Source: Brevundimonas diminuta (lineage in GTDB: Bacteria > Pseudomonadota > Alphaproteobacteria > Caulobacterales > Caulobacteraceae). Taken from it: a stretch of 64,000 bases of DNA. Under the pieces are notes generated by a model that saw nothing but the letters and a program-made list of their open reading frames with translations, was not told the origin of the DNA and searched no databases. The DNA lies in assembly GCF_022654015.1 (NCBI RefSeq), contig NZ_CP073063.1:1736001-1800000 (forward strand). The letters are read 5' to 3'. Below, piece by piece: positions 35,420-44,081 of the stretch. The stretch's first letter is position 1. Every line of letters begins with the position of its first letter. A program made the position numbers and the translations under genes.

Positions 35420-36964
35420 ATGACGGAAGAGCAGGCTCCAACCGGTTTAATCTCGGGGGCATCAGTGGCTACGCTTACGCAGTCGGAACTTGAACGGCAT
35501 CTCTGGCAAGCGGCGGACATCCTGCGGGGCCACGTCGATGCGGGGAAGTTCAAGGACTACATCTTCGCCCTGCTGTTCTACCGGCGCCTCTGCGACGTGT
35601 GGGACGAAGAGTTCGCGGTTCTGCTGGCCGAGACCGGCGACCGGGAAGAGGCGGCCGATCCTGATGAGCACCGCTTCCACGTTCCGCCGCAGCATCACTG
35701 GAATGCGGTCAGGAAGCACGCCACCCAGATCGGCCAGCATCTGAACAACGCCTTCGCCGCCATCGAAGACGCCAACCTGCGTCTGCGCGGCGTCTTCGGC
35801 GATGTGGACTTCGCCAATCAGGAACGCTTCCCTGATGCGCGGCTGGAGAAGCTGCTCGCCCACTTCGAGAAGCACCGGCTGCGGAACAGCGACGTGCCGC
35901 CCGACATGCTGGGCGACGCCTACATGTATCTGATCGAGCAGTTCGCCGAGGGCGCGGGGAAAAAAGGCGGCGAGTTCTACACGCCTCGGCAGGTCGTAAA
36001 GCTGATCGTCGAATGCCTCGATCCCCAGCCGGGAATGTCGATCTACGACCCTACCTGCGGTTCGGGCGGCATGCTGTTGGAGGCGGCCCAGCACCTGAAG
36101 GGCAGGGGCCAAGACCCGCGCAGCCTGTCCCTCTACGGGCAGGAGAAGGAACTGGACACTTGGGCCATCGCCCAGATCAACCTGTTCCTCCACGACATCG
36201 ACGACGCCTTCATCGCCAAGGGCGACACAATCCTCGATCCAAAGCGATACGATCCGCGCGCGCATGAGTTCACGCCCGGCATCGGCGCCTATGACCGGGT
36301 GCTGGCCAATCCGCCCTTCTCACAAAAGGTCTGGGGTCACGAGGTCTGGACCAACGGCGATCCGTTCGGCCGCGACGTCTATGGCGTGCCGCCCAAGGGC
36401 TATGGCGATCTCGCCTTCGTCCAGCACATGGTCGCCTCGCTGAACGACGCCGGCATGCTTGGTGTGGTCGTGCCGCACGGCGTGCTGTTCCGGGGCGGCG
36501 CCGAGGGCCGTATCCGCGAGGCGATGCTGAAGGCCGACGTCATCGAGGCGGCGATCGGACTGGCACCCAACCTGTTCTATGGCGCGGGCATTCCGGCGGC
36601 GATCCTGATTATCCGCAAGGTCAAGTCCGCCGAGAGGAAGGGCAAGGTCTTGGTCGTCAACGGCGACGCCACCTTCACGCCGGGCAAAGCGCAGAACCAT
36701 CTCACCGAAGCCAACGTGCGGACTCTGGCCGACGCCTTCCATGGCTTCACCGACATCGAGAAGCTGGCGCGCGTCGTGCCGGTCGGTGAGATCGAAACCA
36801 ACGGCTTCAACCTGAACATCAGCCGCTACGTTCAGACCGGTGCGGACAGCGAGGCGGTGGATGTCGCCGCCGAGGTCGCCAAGCTCACAGACCTGATCGC
36901 CAAGCGCGATGAGGCCGAAGCAGTGATGCTCGGCCACCTAAAGAGGCTCGGCTATGTCGGGTGA
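35420..36964 (+). CDS. hsdM: Type I restriction-modification DNA methyltransferase subunit HsdM
   Basis: 514 aa. The N-terminal helical domain (LERHLWQAADILRGHVDAG) is typical of HsdM. The SAM-binding region has FYTPRQVV near 186 and DPTCGSGGM near 210, and the catalytic motif IV NPPF is near 297, indicating an N6-adenine methyltransferase. HsdM works with HsdS to methylate the recognition site. Codons are visibly richer in GC3 than in flanking modules. It overlaps hsdS by 11 bp. Confidence 0.96.
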   Translation: MTEEQAPTGLISGASVATLTQSELERHLWQAADILRGHVDAGKFKDYIFALLFYRRLCDVWDEEFAVLLAETGDREEAADPDEHRFHVPPQHHWNAVRKHATQIGQHLNNAFAAIEDANLRLRGVFGDVDFANQERFPDARLEKLLAHFEKHRLRNSDVPPDMLGDAYMYLIEQFAEGAGKKGGEFYTPRQVVKLIVECLDPQPGMSIYDPTCGSGGMLLEAAQHLKGRGQDPRSLSLYGQEKELDTWAIAQINLFLHDIDDAFIAKGDTILDPKRYDPRAHEFTPGIGAYDRVLANPPFSQKVWGHEVWTNGDPFGRDVYGVPPKGYGDLAFVQHMVASLNDAGMLGVVVPHGVLFRGGAEGRIREAMLKADVIEAAIGLAPNLFYGAGIPAAILIIRKVKSAERKGKVLVVNGDATFTPGKAQNHLTEANVRTLADAFHGFTDIEKLARVVPVGEIETNGFNLNISRYVQTGADSEAVDVAAEVAKLTDLIAKRDEAEAVMLGHLKRLGYVG

Positions 36965-38165
36965 GACGCCGGAGGGTTGGCGCGTCGCCAAACTCGGAGA
37001 GATAGCCGTTTTGTCTGGAGGGACTACGCCGCCGAAGTCCAACAACGCCTACTGGATGCAAGGCGATGTTCCTTGGGCGACTCCATCGGACATCACTTCG
37101 TTGCCGCTCGGACAGGCTCGCATTGCCGCCACTGAAGCGCATGTCGCCGAGCTTGCGCTGAAGGAGTGTTCGCTCAAGCTCAACCCGACCGGCACTGTGC
37201 TTATGACATCTCGTGCGACCATCGGCTTCGCTGTGATCAACGATGTGCCAATGGCGACAAATCAGGGTTTCCTGAACTTCACCTGTTTCGACGACTGCGA
37301 CCCACGGTTCTTGTGCCACTGGCTCAACGCCAACCGGGGGCTGCTAACGGCGGCAGCAGGTGGGAGCACCTTCAAGGAGTTGAGCAGAGGCACGGCAAAG
37401 CTTTTGCCCATTTCCCTCCCTACGCTCGACGAGCAGCGGAAGATCGCAGAGGTGTTGCGGTCGGCAGATGACGCCATCGCGGCCGCTTCTGAAGCTGCTC
37501 GACAAGCCGCGCGCACGTTCGACAGTGTGATTGCCTCGGTGCTTGGCCCGTATGCGGCCGCATCGGGTGCGCCAAATGCAGAGACGGCTCCGCTTGCGGA
37601 CTTTTGCCAGCGGGTAACCTACGGGTTCACCAATCCGATGCCCACAACGGACAACGGCCCGTGGATGGTCACTGCCTTAAACGTTAAGAACGGCAAGATC
37701 GACTACGCAACAGCGCGACACACGAGCGCATCAGCCTATGACGCGCTCACGGAAAAGAGTCGGCCTCCTATCGGCGCGGTGTTGGTAACGAAGGATGGCA
37801 CCCTTGGGCGGGTCGCTGTTGTTGATCAGCCAGACGTCTGCGTGAACCAATCGGTGGCCGTCTTGGAGCCTCGCAAAGGGGTCTTGAACCCGCTGTTCTT
37901 GAGCTACCTTCTCCAGTCCGAGATTGGACAGACTCGGATGCTAGCCGACTCTGGCGGCGGCAGCGTCAAACACATCTACATCACCAAGCTCGGGGCCATG
38001 CCGGTTTCTGTGCCGTCATTTGCGGAGCAGACAAAAATAGCTGATCAGGTGGCAAAATGTTCAGCGGCCGTTGAGTTGGCTGAACAGTCCCTTCGCCAAC
38101 TCCGTCAGCTTCGCATCTCCACTGCTGACGACCTCCTAACCGGCCGTGTGAGGGTGCCCGCATGA
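36954..38165 (+). CDS. hsdS: Type I restriction specificity subunit HsdS
   Basis: 403 aa. It has two target recognition domains: one beginning EGWRVAKLGEIAVLSGGTTP and the second near residue 215 (LADFCQRVTYGFTNPMP). Each ends in a conserved helix with LDEQRKIAEVL and FAEQTKIADQV. It defines the bipartite DNA target. The TRDs have codon use less GC3-biased than hsdM and hsdR, consistent with shuffling of specificity domains. The stop overlaps hsdR by 4 bp. Confidence 0.95.
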   Translation: MSGETPEGWRVAKLGEIAVLSGGTTPPKSNNAYWMQGDVPWATPSDITSLPLGQARIAATEAHVAELALKECSLKLNPTGTVLMTSRATIGFAVINDVPMATNQGFLNFTCFDDCDPRFLCHWLNANRGLLTAAAGGSTFKELSRGTAKLLPISLPTLDEQRKIAEVLRSADDAIAAASEAARQAARTFDSVIASVLGPYAAASGAPNAETAPLADFCQRVTYGFTNPMPTTDNGPWMVTALNVKNGKIDYATARHTSASAYDALTEKSRPPIGAVLVTKDGTLGRVAVVDQPDVCVNQSVAVLEPRKGVLNPLFLSYLLQSEIGQTRMLADSGGGSVKHIYITKLGAMPVSVPSFAEQTKIADQVAKCSAAVELAEQSLRQLRQLRISTADDLLTGRVRVPA

Positions 38166-41100
38166 GCGAATACCGCCTCGCCGAGAAGCCCGCGCTCGAT
38201 GCCATGACGGCCATGGGCTACGTCGCGCTTCATGACGACGCGGCGATGGTGATGCGGCAGGAGGCAAACCGCGTCCTGCTGAAGCCGGTGCTGATCGAGG
38301 CCCTTCAGGCTCTGAACGAAGGAATGGGCGGCGAGGACGCCGAGGCGATCTACAGCGACCTTTCTACCTTGTCCGACAACGAGGAATGGCAGCGTCGTCT
38401 GCGCGGCGCCTACTCCCGGCGGCTGAAGGGCGAGGCCAAGGACAGGCCGGTCGCGCTGATCGACTTCAAGCGGCCCGATAGAAACCGCTACCACGTCGTG
38501 CGCCAGTTCAAGGTTGAAGCGCAGCGGTCGCGCATCGCCGATCTGGTGGTGTTCGTGAACGGCATTCCGCTGGTCGTGATCGAGGCAAAATGCCCGCTGA
38601 AGGCGGCGGATCGTTCGGGTCAGGCGTTCGAGCAGATCAAGCAGTATGAGCGCGACATCCCGCGCTTGTTCTACCCCAACGCCTTTAACATCGTCACGGA
38701 TGGTATGGCGACTCTATATGGTGCGGCCGGCGCCCCAGCGAAGTTCTACGCCCCTTGGCCCGACCCGTGGCCGCGCACGCGCAACGAGTTCGCCGACGAA
38801 CTGACCAAAGACCTGTGGTGTCTGCTGGAGCCGTCGCGACTGCTGGACCTACTGGCTCATTTCATCCTCTTCGAGAGCGACCCTGACACCAGGCGGCGGA
38901 TCAAGAAGGTCTGTCGCTATCAGCAGTTCGGGGCGGTCAACAAGGCGGTGAACCGCGTCGCCGAGGGGACCAAGAAGAAGGGTCTGATCTGGCATACCCA
39001 AGGTTCGGGCAAGAGCCTGACGATGGTGTTCCTCGCCCTGAAGCTGAAGACCCACCTGACGCTGGATGCGCCGACGCTCCAGAATCCCAACATCCTCGTC
39101 CTGACCGACCGCATCGACTTGGACGATCAGATATCCAAGACCTTCGTCGCCTGTGGTCTGCCCAATCCGAAACAGGCGGCAGACGTGAAGGCGTTGCGCG
39201 AGGCTGTGGCGCGCGGTGGCTCTGGCCAAATCCTGCTCTCGACCATCTTCAAGTTCCAAGGATCGAAAGAGCCAATCCCGAATTCGGAGGATTGGATAGT
39301 GCTGGTGGACGAGTGCCATCGCACGCAGGAGAAAGACCTCGGCGCCTTCCTACAGGCAACACTGCCCGACGCTCGCTACTTCGGCTTCACCGGCACGCCC
39401 ATCAAGAAAGCCGACAAGGACACCTATGCCCGGTTCAGCGAGCCGGGTGAGACATACTTGGACAAATACGGGATCGACGACGCCGTGCGCGACGGCGCGA
39501 CCGTGCCGATCCTCTACGAAGGCCGGAAGACCGAATGGTCGATCAACGAGGCCGAGATCGACATCCTATTCGACCGCTGGTTCGTCGATCTGTCCGATGA
39601 GAAGCGCGAGAAGCTGAAGCAGAAGGGTGTCAGCCTCGCGCTGATCGCCAAGCACCCGGAGCGCATCCGGCTGATCGCGCGAGACATCTGGGAGCACTTC
39701 AAACAGACCTGTCGCCCGGACGGGTTCAAGGCCCAGATCGTCGCCATCGACCGTGAGTCAGTCGTGCTCTACCGGCTGGCATTAGCCGAGGTGATAGCCG
39801 CCGATCTGGTGAGGGATGGCATGGCCGAGGCAGACGCGGCGGCCAAGGCCGAGCGGATGATCAAGTGCGTCCTCTCCAAGAGCCAAGAGGACGACAAGCC
39901 GAGCGAAGACCCGGAAGTCCAAGCCGTCCGCGCAGAACTGGTTGCCCATTACCTCGACGCGGACGGAGAGAAGACAGCCAAGAAGGCGTTCAAGGGCAGC
40001 GGCGATGAGCCGAGCTTCCTGATTGTCTGCGACAAGCTGCTGACTGGCTTCGATGCGCCGAACGAGCACGTCATGTATCTGGATAAGCCTCTGCGTGAGC
40101 ACGGGCTGCTTCAGGCCATCGCGCGGACCAATCGGACCTGCTCGATCAAGAGACCGGACGGCTCGACTGTCGATAAGCCGCACGGCCGGATCGTGGACTA
40201 CATCGGCGTCACCCAGCACCTCGACGACGCCCTATCTTCCTACCGCGCCGACGATGTTCAGAACGCGCTGCGCGACCTCGACCTGCTGCGTCGTGACCTG
40301 CGGAAGACCCACGCCGAGTTCAAGCGTCAGCTTCGGCTGCTGGGCCTCGACGGCATGGACGAGAAGGCGGCCGCCTACGCCATAGAGAAGCTGGTGAGCG
40401 ATGGCCGTGAAGACGACTGGTTCGAGCTTCAGCGGCTAGGGCGCCACTTCGTGCGGACCTATGGCGACCTGTCGCCCGACCCGGCCATCCTCGACTTCAC
40501 CGAGGACGTGAAGTGGGCCGCGACCTTCCTGCGGCTGGCGCAACAAGCGATCACCAAGGACCAGAGCCTCGATCACCTGACCTACTCGGGCAAGATCAGG
40601 GAAATGCTGGAGGAGCATGTTCGCGCCACCGGCCTGACCACGACCGTCCGCCTCCGCAACATCACCGATCCCGACTTCAAGGATGACTTCCAGACCGAGG
40701 AGAAATCCGAGGAGGAGCTTCACGAGGCGTTCGTGCGCAAGGCCGCCGAACTGAAGCGCGTGACCCGCGAACTGGTCGATAAGAACCCGGCCCAATACGG
40801 CCGCTTCTCCGAGCGCGTGCTGGAGATCATCCGTCGCTTCGAGGAAGGCCAGATCGCCGCCGCCGATGGCCTGAAGGATTTCGAAGACCTGACCGGCGGC
40901 ATCGCCGCCGAGGCGAGTGCCCATGACGAACTGGGTATGGACGAACGCGCCTTCGCGATCCTGCGGATCATCGAGCCGCATGCGCCGGATGCGGAGCATA
41001 CGGTGCTTCAGGGCGTCGCAGTTAAGGTTGGCCATCTTTACGCCGGGACGCAGGCCAGCCAGCCGTCGTGGTTTTTCATGGATGGCTATAAAAAGGAGCT

Positions 41101-41209
41101 ACGACGCGAGGTCCGCAAACTGCTGCGTCCGCTCGAACTGGATGACGCCAATGCCGTCCGTGACGAGATCGAGGACTACGCCGTCCACGCTTACGCCGAG
41201 GGTCATTGA
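38162..41209 (+). CDS. hsdR: Type I restriction endonuclease and translocase subunit HsdR
   Basis: 1015 aa, normal length. The PD-(D/E)XK nuclease is at RIADLVVFVNG followed by LVVIEAKCP (ExK near residue 140). The SF2 helicase motor has motif I TQGSGKSLTM near 279, motif II VDECHR near 382, motif III FTGTPIK, and motif VI near 650 (QAIARTNRT). The C-terminal region (from ~850) is the helical HsdMS-binding part. Double-strand cleavage follows ATP-driven translocation on unmethylated DNA. The stop TGA overlaps the next ATG. Confidence 0.96.
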   Translation: MSEYRLAEKPALDAMTAMGYVALHDDAAMVMRQEANRVLLKPVLIEALQALNEGMGGEDAEAIYSDLSTLSDNEEWQRRLRGAYSRRLKGEAKDRPVALIDFKRPDRNRYHVVRQFKVEAQRSRIADLVVFVNGIPLVVIEAKCPLKAADRSGQAFEQIKQYERDIPRLFYPNAFNIVTDGMATLYGAAGAPAKFYAPWPDPWPRTRNEFADELTKDLWCLLEPSRLLDLLAHFILFESDPDTRRRIKKVCRYQQFGAVNKAVNRVAEGTKKKGLIWHTQGSGKSLTMVFLALKLKTHLTLDAPTLQNPNILVLTDRIDLDDQISKTFVACGLPNPKQAADVKALREAVARGGSGQILLSTIFKFQGSKEPIPNSEDWIVLVDECHRTQEKDLGAFLQATLPDARYFGFTGTPIKKADKDTYARFSEPGETYLDKYGIDDAVRDGATVPILYEGRKTEWSINEAEIDILFDRWFVDLSDEKREKLKQKGVSLALIAKHPERIRLIARDIWEHFKQTCRPDGFKAQIVAIDRESVVLYRLALAEVIAADLVRDGMAEADAAAKAERMIKCVLSKSQEDDKPSEDPEVQAVRAELVAHYLDADGEKTAKKAFKGSGDEPSFLIVCDKLLTGFDAPNEHVMYLDKPLREHGLLQAIARTNRTCSIKRPDGSTVDKPHGRIVDYIGVTQHLDDALSSYRADDVQNALRDLDLLRRDLRKTHAEFKRQLRLLGLDGMDEKAAAYAIEKLVSDGREDDWFELQRLGRHFVRTYGDLSPDPAILDFTEDVKWAATFLRLAQQAITKDQSLDHLTYSGKIREMLEEHVRATGLTTTVRLRNITDPDFKDDFQTEEKSEEELHEAFVRKAAELKRVTRELVDKNPAQYGRFSERVLEIIRRFEEGQIAAADGLKDFEDLTGGIAAEASAHDELGMDERAFAILRIIEPHAPDAEHTVLQGVAVKVGHLYAGTQASQPSWFFMDGYKKELRREVRKLLRPLELDDANAVRDEIEDYAVHAYAEGH

Positions 41210-41967
41210 TGGGCGTCGTCCGCATCGGTCAGACCGAAGTCCCCTACGAGCTTCGTCGATCCGCCGCCGCCTCTGAACGGCGGATCACGGTCACGCCCGG
41301 CCACGTCGAAGTGCTGGCCCTGACGACCGACGACGACGCCGAGATCGACGCCTTCCTCGACCGCAAACGGCAGTGGCTGTTCAACACCCTGCGAGAGCTT
41401 GAGACCAAGACATCGAAGCGCGCGGTTGTGCCCGTGTTCATGACCGGTTCCAAGATTCCCTATCGCGGACGGATGGCTCGGCTGACCGTGCGCCGACACG
41501 ACGGCGCGCACATCGAGATCGACTACCGCAACGGCTTTCTGGTCGATCTTCCATCATGGGTCCGCGAAGCGGATCAGGACGCCATCGTCGCCACCGAGAT
41601 CAAGCTGTGGCTGAAGCGTCGCGTGCGTCGGGACGTCATGGACATCGCCGCTGCCTATCACCGCCGGTTCGATTTGAAGCCGCGCACGATCCGCGTCGCA
41701 GACATGAAGACCGGCTGGGGCGCCTGTGGCCCGACCGGCTCCGTCCTGATCAACTGGACCCTCGTGTTCGCGCCGAAGGCGGTGCTGGAATACGTAGTCG
41801 CCCATGAACTGGCGCACCTGACCGTGCGCTCACACGGCCCCGACTTCTGGGCGCACATGGCGACGCTGATGCCTGACTATGATCGCCCGAAGGGTTGGCT
41901 CGACAGGCATCAGGGGGCGTTGGATGCGTCGTTCTTGAACACCGGTCCAACGCTCAGTGCAGATTGA
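41209..41967 (+). CDS. YgjP-like (DUF45) zinc metallopeptidase-domain protein
   Basis: 252 aa, ATG overlapping the hsdR stop. The catalytic motif is VVAHELAHLTVRSHGPDFW (HExxH plus third His), with WGACGPTGSVLINWTLVF just before, as in YgjP/SprT-like proteins. It is frequently found at the end of type I restriction operons; its role there is unknown, possibly proteolytic control of HsdR. The last five codons and the TGA stop lie inside repeat copy 9, so the natural C-terminus may have been altered by the junction. Confidence 0.9.
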   Translation: MGVVRIGQTEVPYELRRSAAASERRITVTPGHVEVLALTTDDDAEIDAFLDRKRQWLFNTLRELETKTSKRAVVPVFMTGSKIPYRGRMARLTVRRHDGAHIEIDYRNGFLVDLPSWVREADQDAIVATEIKLWLKRRVRRDVMDIAAAYHRRFDLKPRTIRVADMKTGWGACGPTGSVLINWTLVFAPKAVLEYVVAHELAHLTVRSHGPDFWAHMATLMPDYDRPKGWLDRHQGALDASFLNTGPTLSAD

Positions 41968-41981
41968 GACAAATGCACTGA
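41954..41981 (+). repeat. Module-boundary palindrome, copy 9 (best arms)
   Basis: Arms are perfect: TCAGTGCA and TGCACTGA with a 12-nt spacer containing GACAAA; preceded by CGC. The stop codon of the YgjP-like gene (41965-41967) lies inside it. Confidence 0.92.
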
Positions 41982-42054
41982 CCGTGACGCAGCCAACCCG
42001 CCGCTGAGGCAGACACCCCTGCGGCGGATATCGCTCAGTCTATCGTAGGAGAAT

Positions 42055-42672
42055 TCAACACCATGGCAGCGGTGTTGTGACTCCGGCGGCATTGCTCCAA
42101 TGATCATCTATGCGCTCTTTAGCGCGCTTAATGCGGCGCGTCAGTTTGCTGATAGCAACATTGAATGGAATGAGCGCCTCTACCGCCGTCGGTGCAGCAC
42201 ACGCGTAGCGGATGGAGAGATGCAGCAACGCGTATACCGTCCATTCCGAGACGATGCCATGCTTCTCGCGCCAGTCATCGACTAATTTCGTCAACTCGCG
42301 GACTTGAGCCGGCAGCGGCCCATAGGTGCGCTCGATTTCATCGTTCAACATGGCGCGGATTGCCTCGTATTCGTCAGTCCAATGTTTTTCCTGCCCATGC
42401 GCGTCAGCGGAAACTGCTACCGCGTGCCTTAAAGTCTTCACCAAACTGCTGGAGAGATCGAGTAAGTCATCCTTCGCGTTATGCCGCATGCGGTTCGGAT
42501 GCTTTCTGGGTTTGCGCTCAACGTGTAGCCTTTCAATCGTTGCCCTATTGCCTCCCTTTGTTGAGCCCTTCTTGGCTTTGAAGTTGATCGTAGGGCTGGC
42601 TCGGACTTGGTCTGGGGTCGAGTGGATAGTGGCGCGAGGTGGAAGTTTCGGCGGCTTGGTTGTGCGTGTCAT
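42055..42672 (-). CDS. Hypothetical protein with basic N-terminus (205 aa)
   Basis: The first ~65 residues are very basic and probably disordered (KAKKGSTKGGNRATIERLHV). The rest is helical (DLLDLSSSLVKTLRHAV, IERTYGPLPAQVRELTKLVD). No signal, membrane segment or catalytic motif is visible. It lies 58 bp downstream of a second minus-strand gene with a similar layout (basic disordered N-terminus, then a short folded part), so the two are likely a pair. Unknown function. Confidence 0.6.
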   Translation of the reverse strand: MTRTTKPPKLPPRATIHSTPDQVRASPTINFKAKKGSTKGGNRATIERLHVERKPRKHPNRMRHNAKDDLLDLSSSLVKTLRHAVAVSADAHGQEKHWTDEYEAIRAMLNDEIERTYGPLPAQVRELTKLVDDWREKHGIVSEWTVYALLHLSIRYACAAPTAVEALIPFNVAISKLTRRIKRAKERIDDHWSNAAGVTTPLPWC

Positions 42673-42730
42673 GATGCGTCTTTCGGCTTATTAATATGGT
42701 TGTCGTGGCTGCCCGGGGCTGTTGACTGGG

Positions 42731-43153
42731 TTACTCAACGGCAAACGACGAGAGATCAGTGCCGAAAGATCGCGGCTGCGATTTCTGGGCCGATTTCGTC
42801 GAAAGCCGGAGGGATTTTCGCCAGGTGGTGTTCTGCAGTTCGTAGATTGCCTCGATTGGAGGTTCACCAAGGCGGGTAATCGCATGATCGATTGCTCGGT
42901 AAGCAACAGAGACGATTGGAGCCCACCCTTCGTCACCTCCTATTTTTGCGATGTCAGACCTAACGTCGAAGAAACCGCCAAGGGAGTCTCGCGCTTCCAT
43001 CAATATGTAGAGGGCTCGTGCCTCAGACTTTTCTGTTTCGTGCGTCAATGTCGTAGTTGCTCCTGCTAGACGAGCACGGCCAGATTCTGGGCGTGACTCA
43101 TCGCTTGTTGAAAGTGGCTGGGAGCGCGGCGGTCGGCTTTTGCCTGTCTTCAT
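42731..43153 (-). CDS. Hypothetical protein with basic N-terminus (140 aa)
   Basis: I start at the ATG at 43153; a GTG at 43222 would add 23 residues of low-complexity sequence. The N-terminus is rich in Lys, Arg, Pro and Ser. The folded part (ARALYILMEARDSLGGFFDV, WAPIVSVAYRAIDHAITRLG) is helical. No motif is recognised. It is the upstream gene of the minus-strand pair; the AT-rich region to its right probably holds the promoter. Confidence 0.55.
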   Translation of the reverse strand: MKTGKSRPPRSQPLSTSDESRPESGRARLAGATTTLTHETEKSEARALYILMEARDSLGGFFDVRSDIAKIGGDEGWAPIVSVAYRAIDHAITRLGEPPIEAIYELQNTTWRKSLRLSTKSAQKSQPRSFGTDLSSFAVE

Positions 43154-43483
43154 TTTCCGAGGATTAGCCTTCCCCGGATTGGCCGCCGATGGTTTCCCCA
43201 AAGGGGAGAGGGCGGCCCTCACGCTGAGAGCAAGTTCACCCTGAGAGGTGTCTCAGTCAACGAATTACAGCAGCACTATGCGAGAAATTTGCGTAGTTTG
43301 AATAAAATTGCCTCAGCTAATACAGTATTCCAGGTCCGTCAGATTTTATAGGGGCGCATATCTACTAGGTAGAAATGTTTGCTCCGCAGGTTCCGGGTGT
43401 GATGTATATCTTAGCTATCCTAATGCGAAAATTATACGTTAGGTGTCAGAAGTATAAGCGCGATTCAATTGATGGCGCCGCTC

Positions 43484-43511
43484 TTAGTGCACATTAAGAG
43501 AAATGCACTGA
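43484..43511 (+). repeat. Module-boundary palindrome, copy 10 (last)
   Basis: Left arm TTAGTGCA, right arm TGCACTGA, spacer containing GAGAAA. It is the last copy in the window, at the presumed right end of the island. Confidence 0.88.
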
Positions 43512-43527
43512 AGGGCAGGGGAGGGGC

Positions 43528-43566
43528 GTCCGCTTCTGACTCAAAGCGGACCTTTAAAAGGTCTGC
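43528..43566. terminator. Two overlapping hairpins downstream of the sulfide operon
   Basis: GTCCGCTT-N8-AAGCGGAC (43528-43551) is a perfect 8-bp stem. It overlaps GCGGACCTTT-A-AAAGGTCTGC (43546-43566), with one mismatch. They lie just past the end of the leftward operon, so a transcription terminator is likely; the alternative stems could also mark a dispersed repeat. Confidence 0.5.
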
Positions 43567-43604
43567 CTTCGGACTGCGCTAATACATAGCCTGCCTTCGT
43601 GTGA

Positions 43605-44081
43605 TCACGACCTCATTCGACGCCCAAACCAGCGGCGCACCCGACTCCTGTACACGGACCAAGCCGCGCCGAAGAGGGCCGCCAGGTGTCGTTCCTCGCG
43701 CCGGATGGCGAGGCGGTCGGTGGCGAAGGCGGCGACGGGGGCGGCCACGAAGAACCAGGCGTTGTCGAACAGGCCGCCGAGGCCGAGCAGCAGCAAACAG
43801 TTGGCGAGATAGATCGGGTTGCGGCTCCAGGCGAACGGACCGGTCGTGACCAGAGCGGTCGCCGCCCGGTGCGGCAGGATGTTGGCGCGCCGCCGCCGCA
43901 TCTCCAGCATGGCCCAGAGGTCCAGACCAAGGGCGAGCCCTACCAGGAGGCCGCCAGCGGCGAAGGCGCCGGGGAAGAGGGCGGGCGGGGCCCATAGACG
44001 CGCCATGGTGAGCGCGACAAGGATGGCGCCGCCCGTGATGAGCGGCGGCCAGGGCCAGCGGTTCGGCGCCTGCGGTCTCAC
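43605..44081 (-). CDS. Isoprenylcysteine carboxyl methyltransferase-like membrane protein
   Basis: 158 aa from a GTG at 44081 that overlaps the stop of the DUF2474 gene; upstream codons in this frame overlap other genes. Three or four membrane segments are present. TTGPFAWSRNPIYLANCLL is the signature of the ICMT/PEMT-like SAM methyltransferase fold, and EERHLAALFGAAWSVYRSRVRRW completes it. The substrate is unknown in bacteria. It is the last gene of the sulfide operon and lies next to the island boundary. Confidence 0.8.
   Translation of the reverse strand: MRPQAPNRWPWPPLITGGAILVALTMARLWAPPALFPGAFAAGGLLVGLALGLDLWAMLEMRRRRANILPHRAATALVTTGPFAWSRNPIYLANCLLLLGLGGLFDNAWFFVAAPVAAFATDRLAIRREERHLAALFGAAWSVYRSRVRRWFGRRMRS

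Larger units (their letters stand above)
43154..43604. other. Island right edge: AT-rich gap with palindromes
   Basis: 451 bp without a gene. The part at ~43260-43480 is clearly more AT-rich than anything nearby. It is followed by repeat copy 10 (43484-43511) and two overlapping palindromes (43528-43566). To the right the gene content changes from defence-like modules to a conserved sulfur and respiration operon. Confidence 0.5.

Noticed and set aside
2043..43511. CRISPR array made of the 28-bp repeats
   Set aside because: Copies are 0.4 to 11.7 kb apart with whole operons between them, and no cas genes are present.
2043..43511. Integron attC sites
   Set aside because: The palindromes lack the RYYYAAC/GTTRRRY core sites, are too short, and no integron integrase is seen in the window. 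The cassette analogy is kept only as a hypothesis.
2043..43511. XerCD dif-like sites (also 28 bp)
   Set aside because: The conserved inner ATAA...TTAT arms of dif are absent; here the outer arms are the conserved part.
2043..43511. Repeats as promoter operators for each module
   Set aside because: Several lie between convergent gene ends or within stop codons, not upstream of starts. Not excluded for copies 2, 7 and 8, which precede plus-strand genes.
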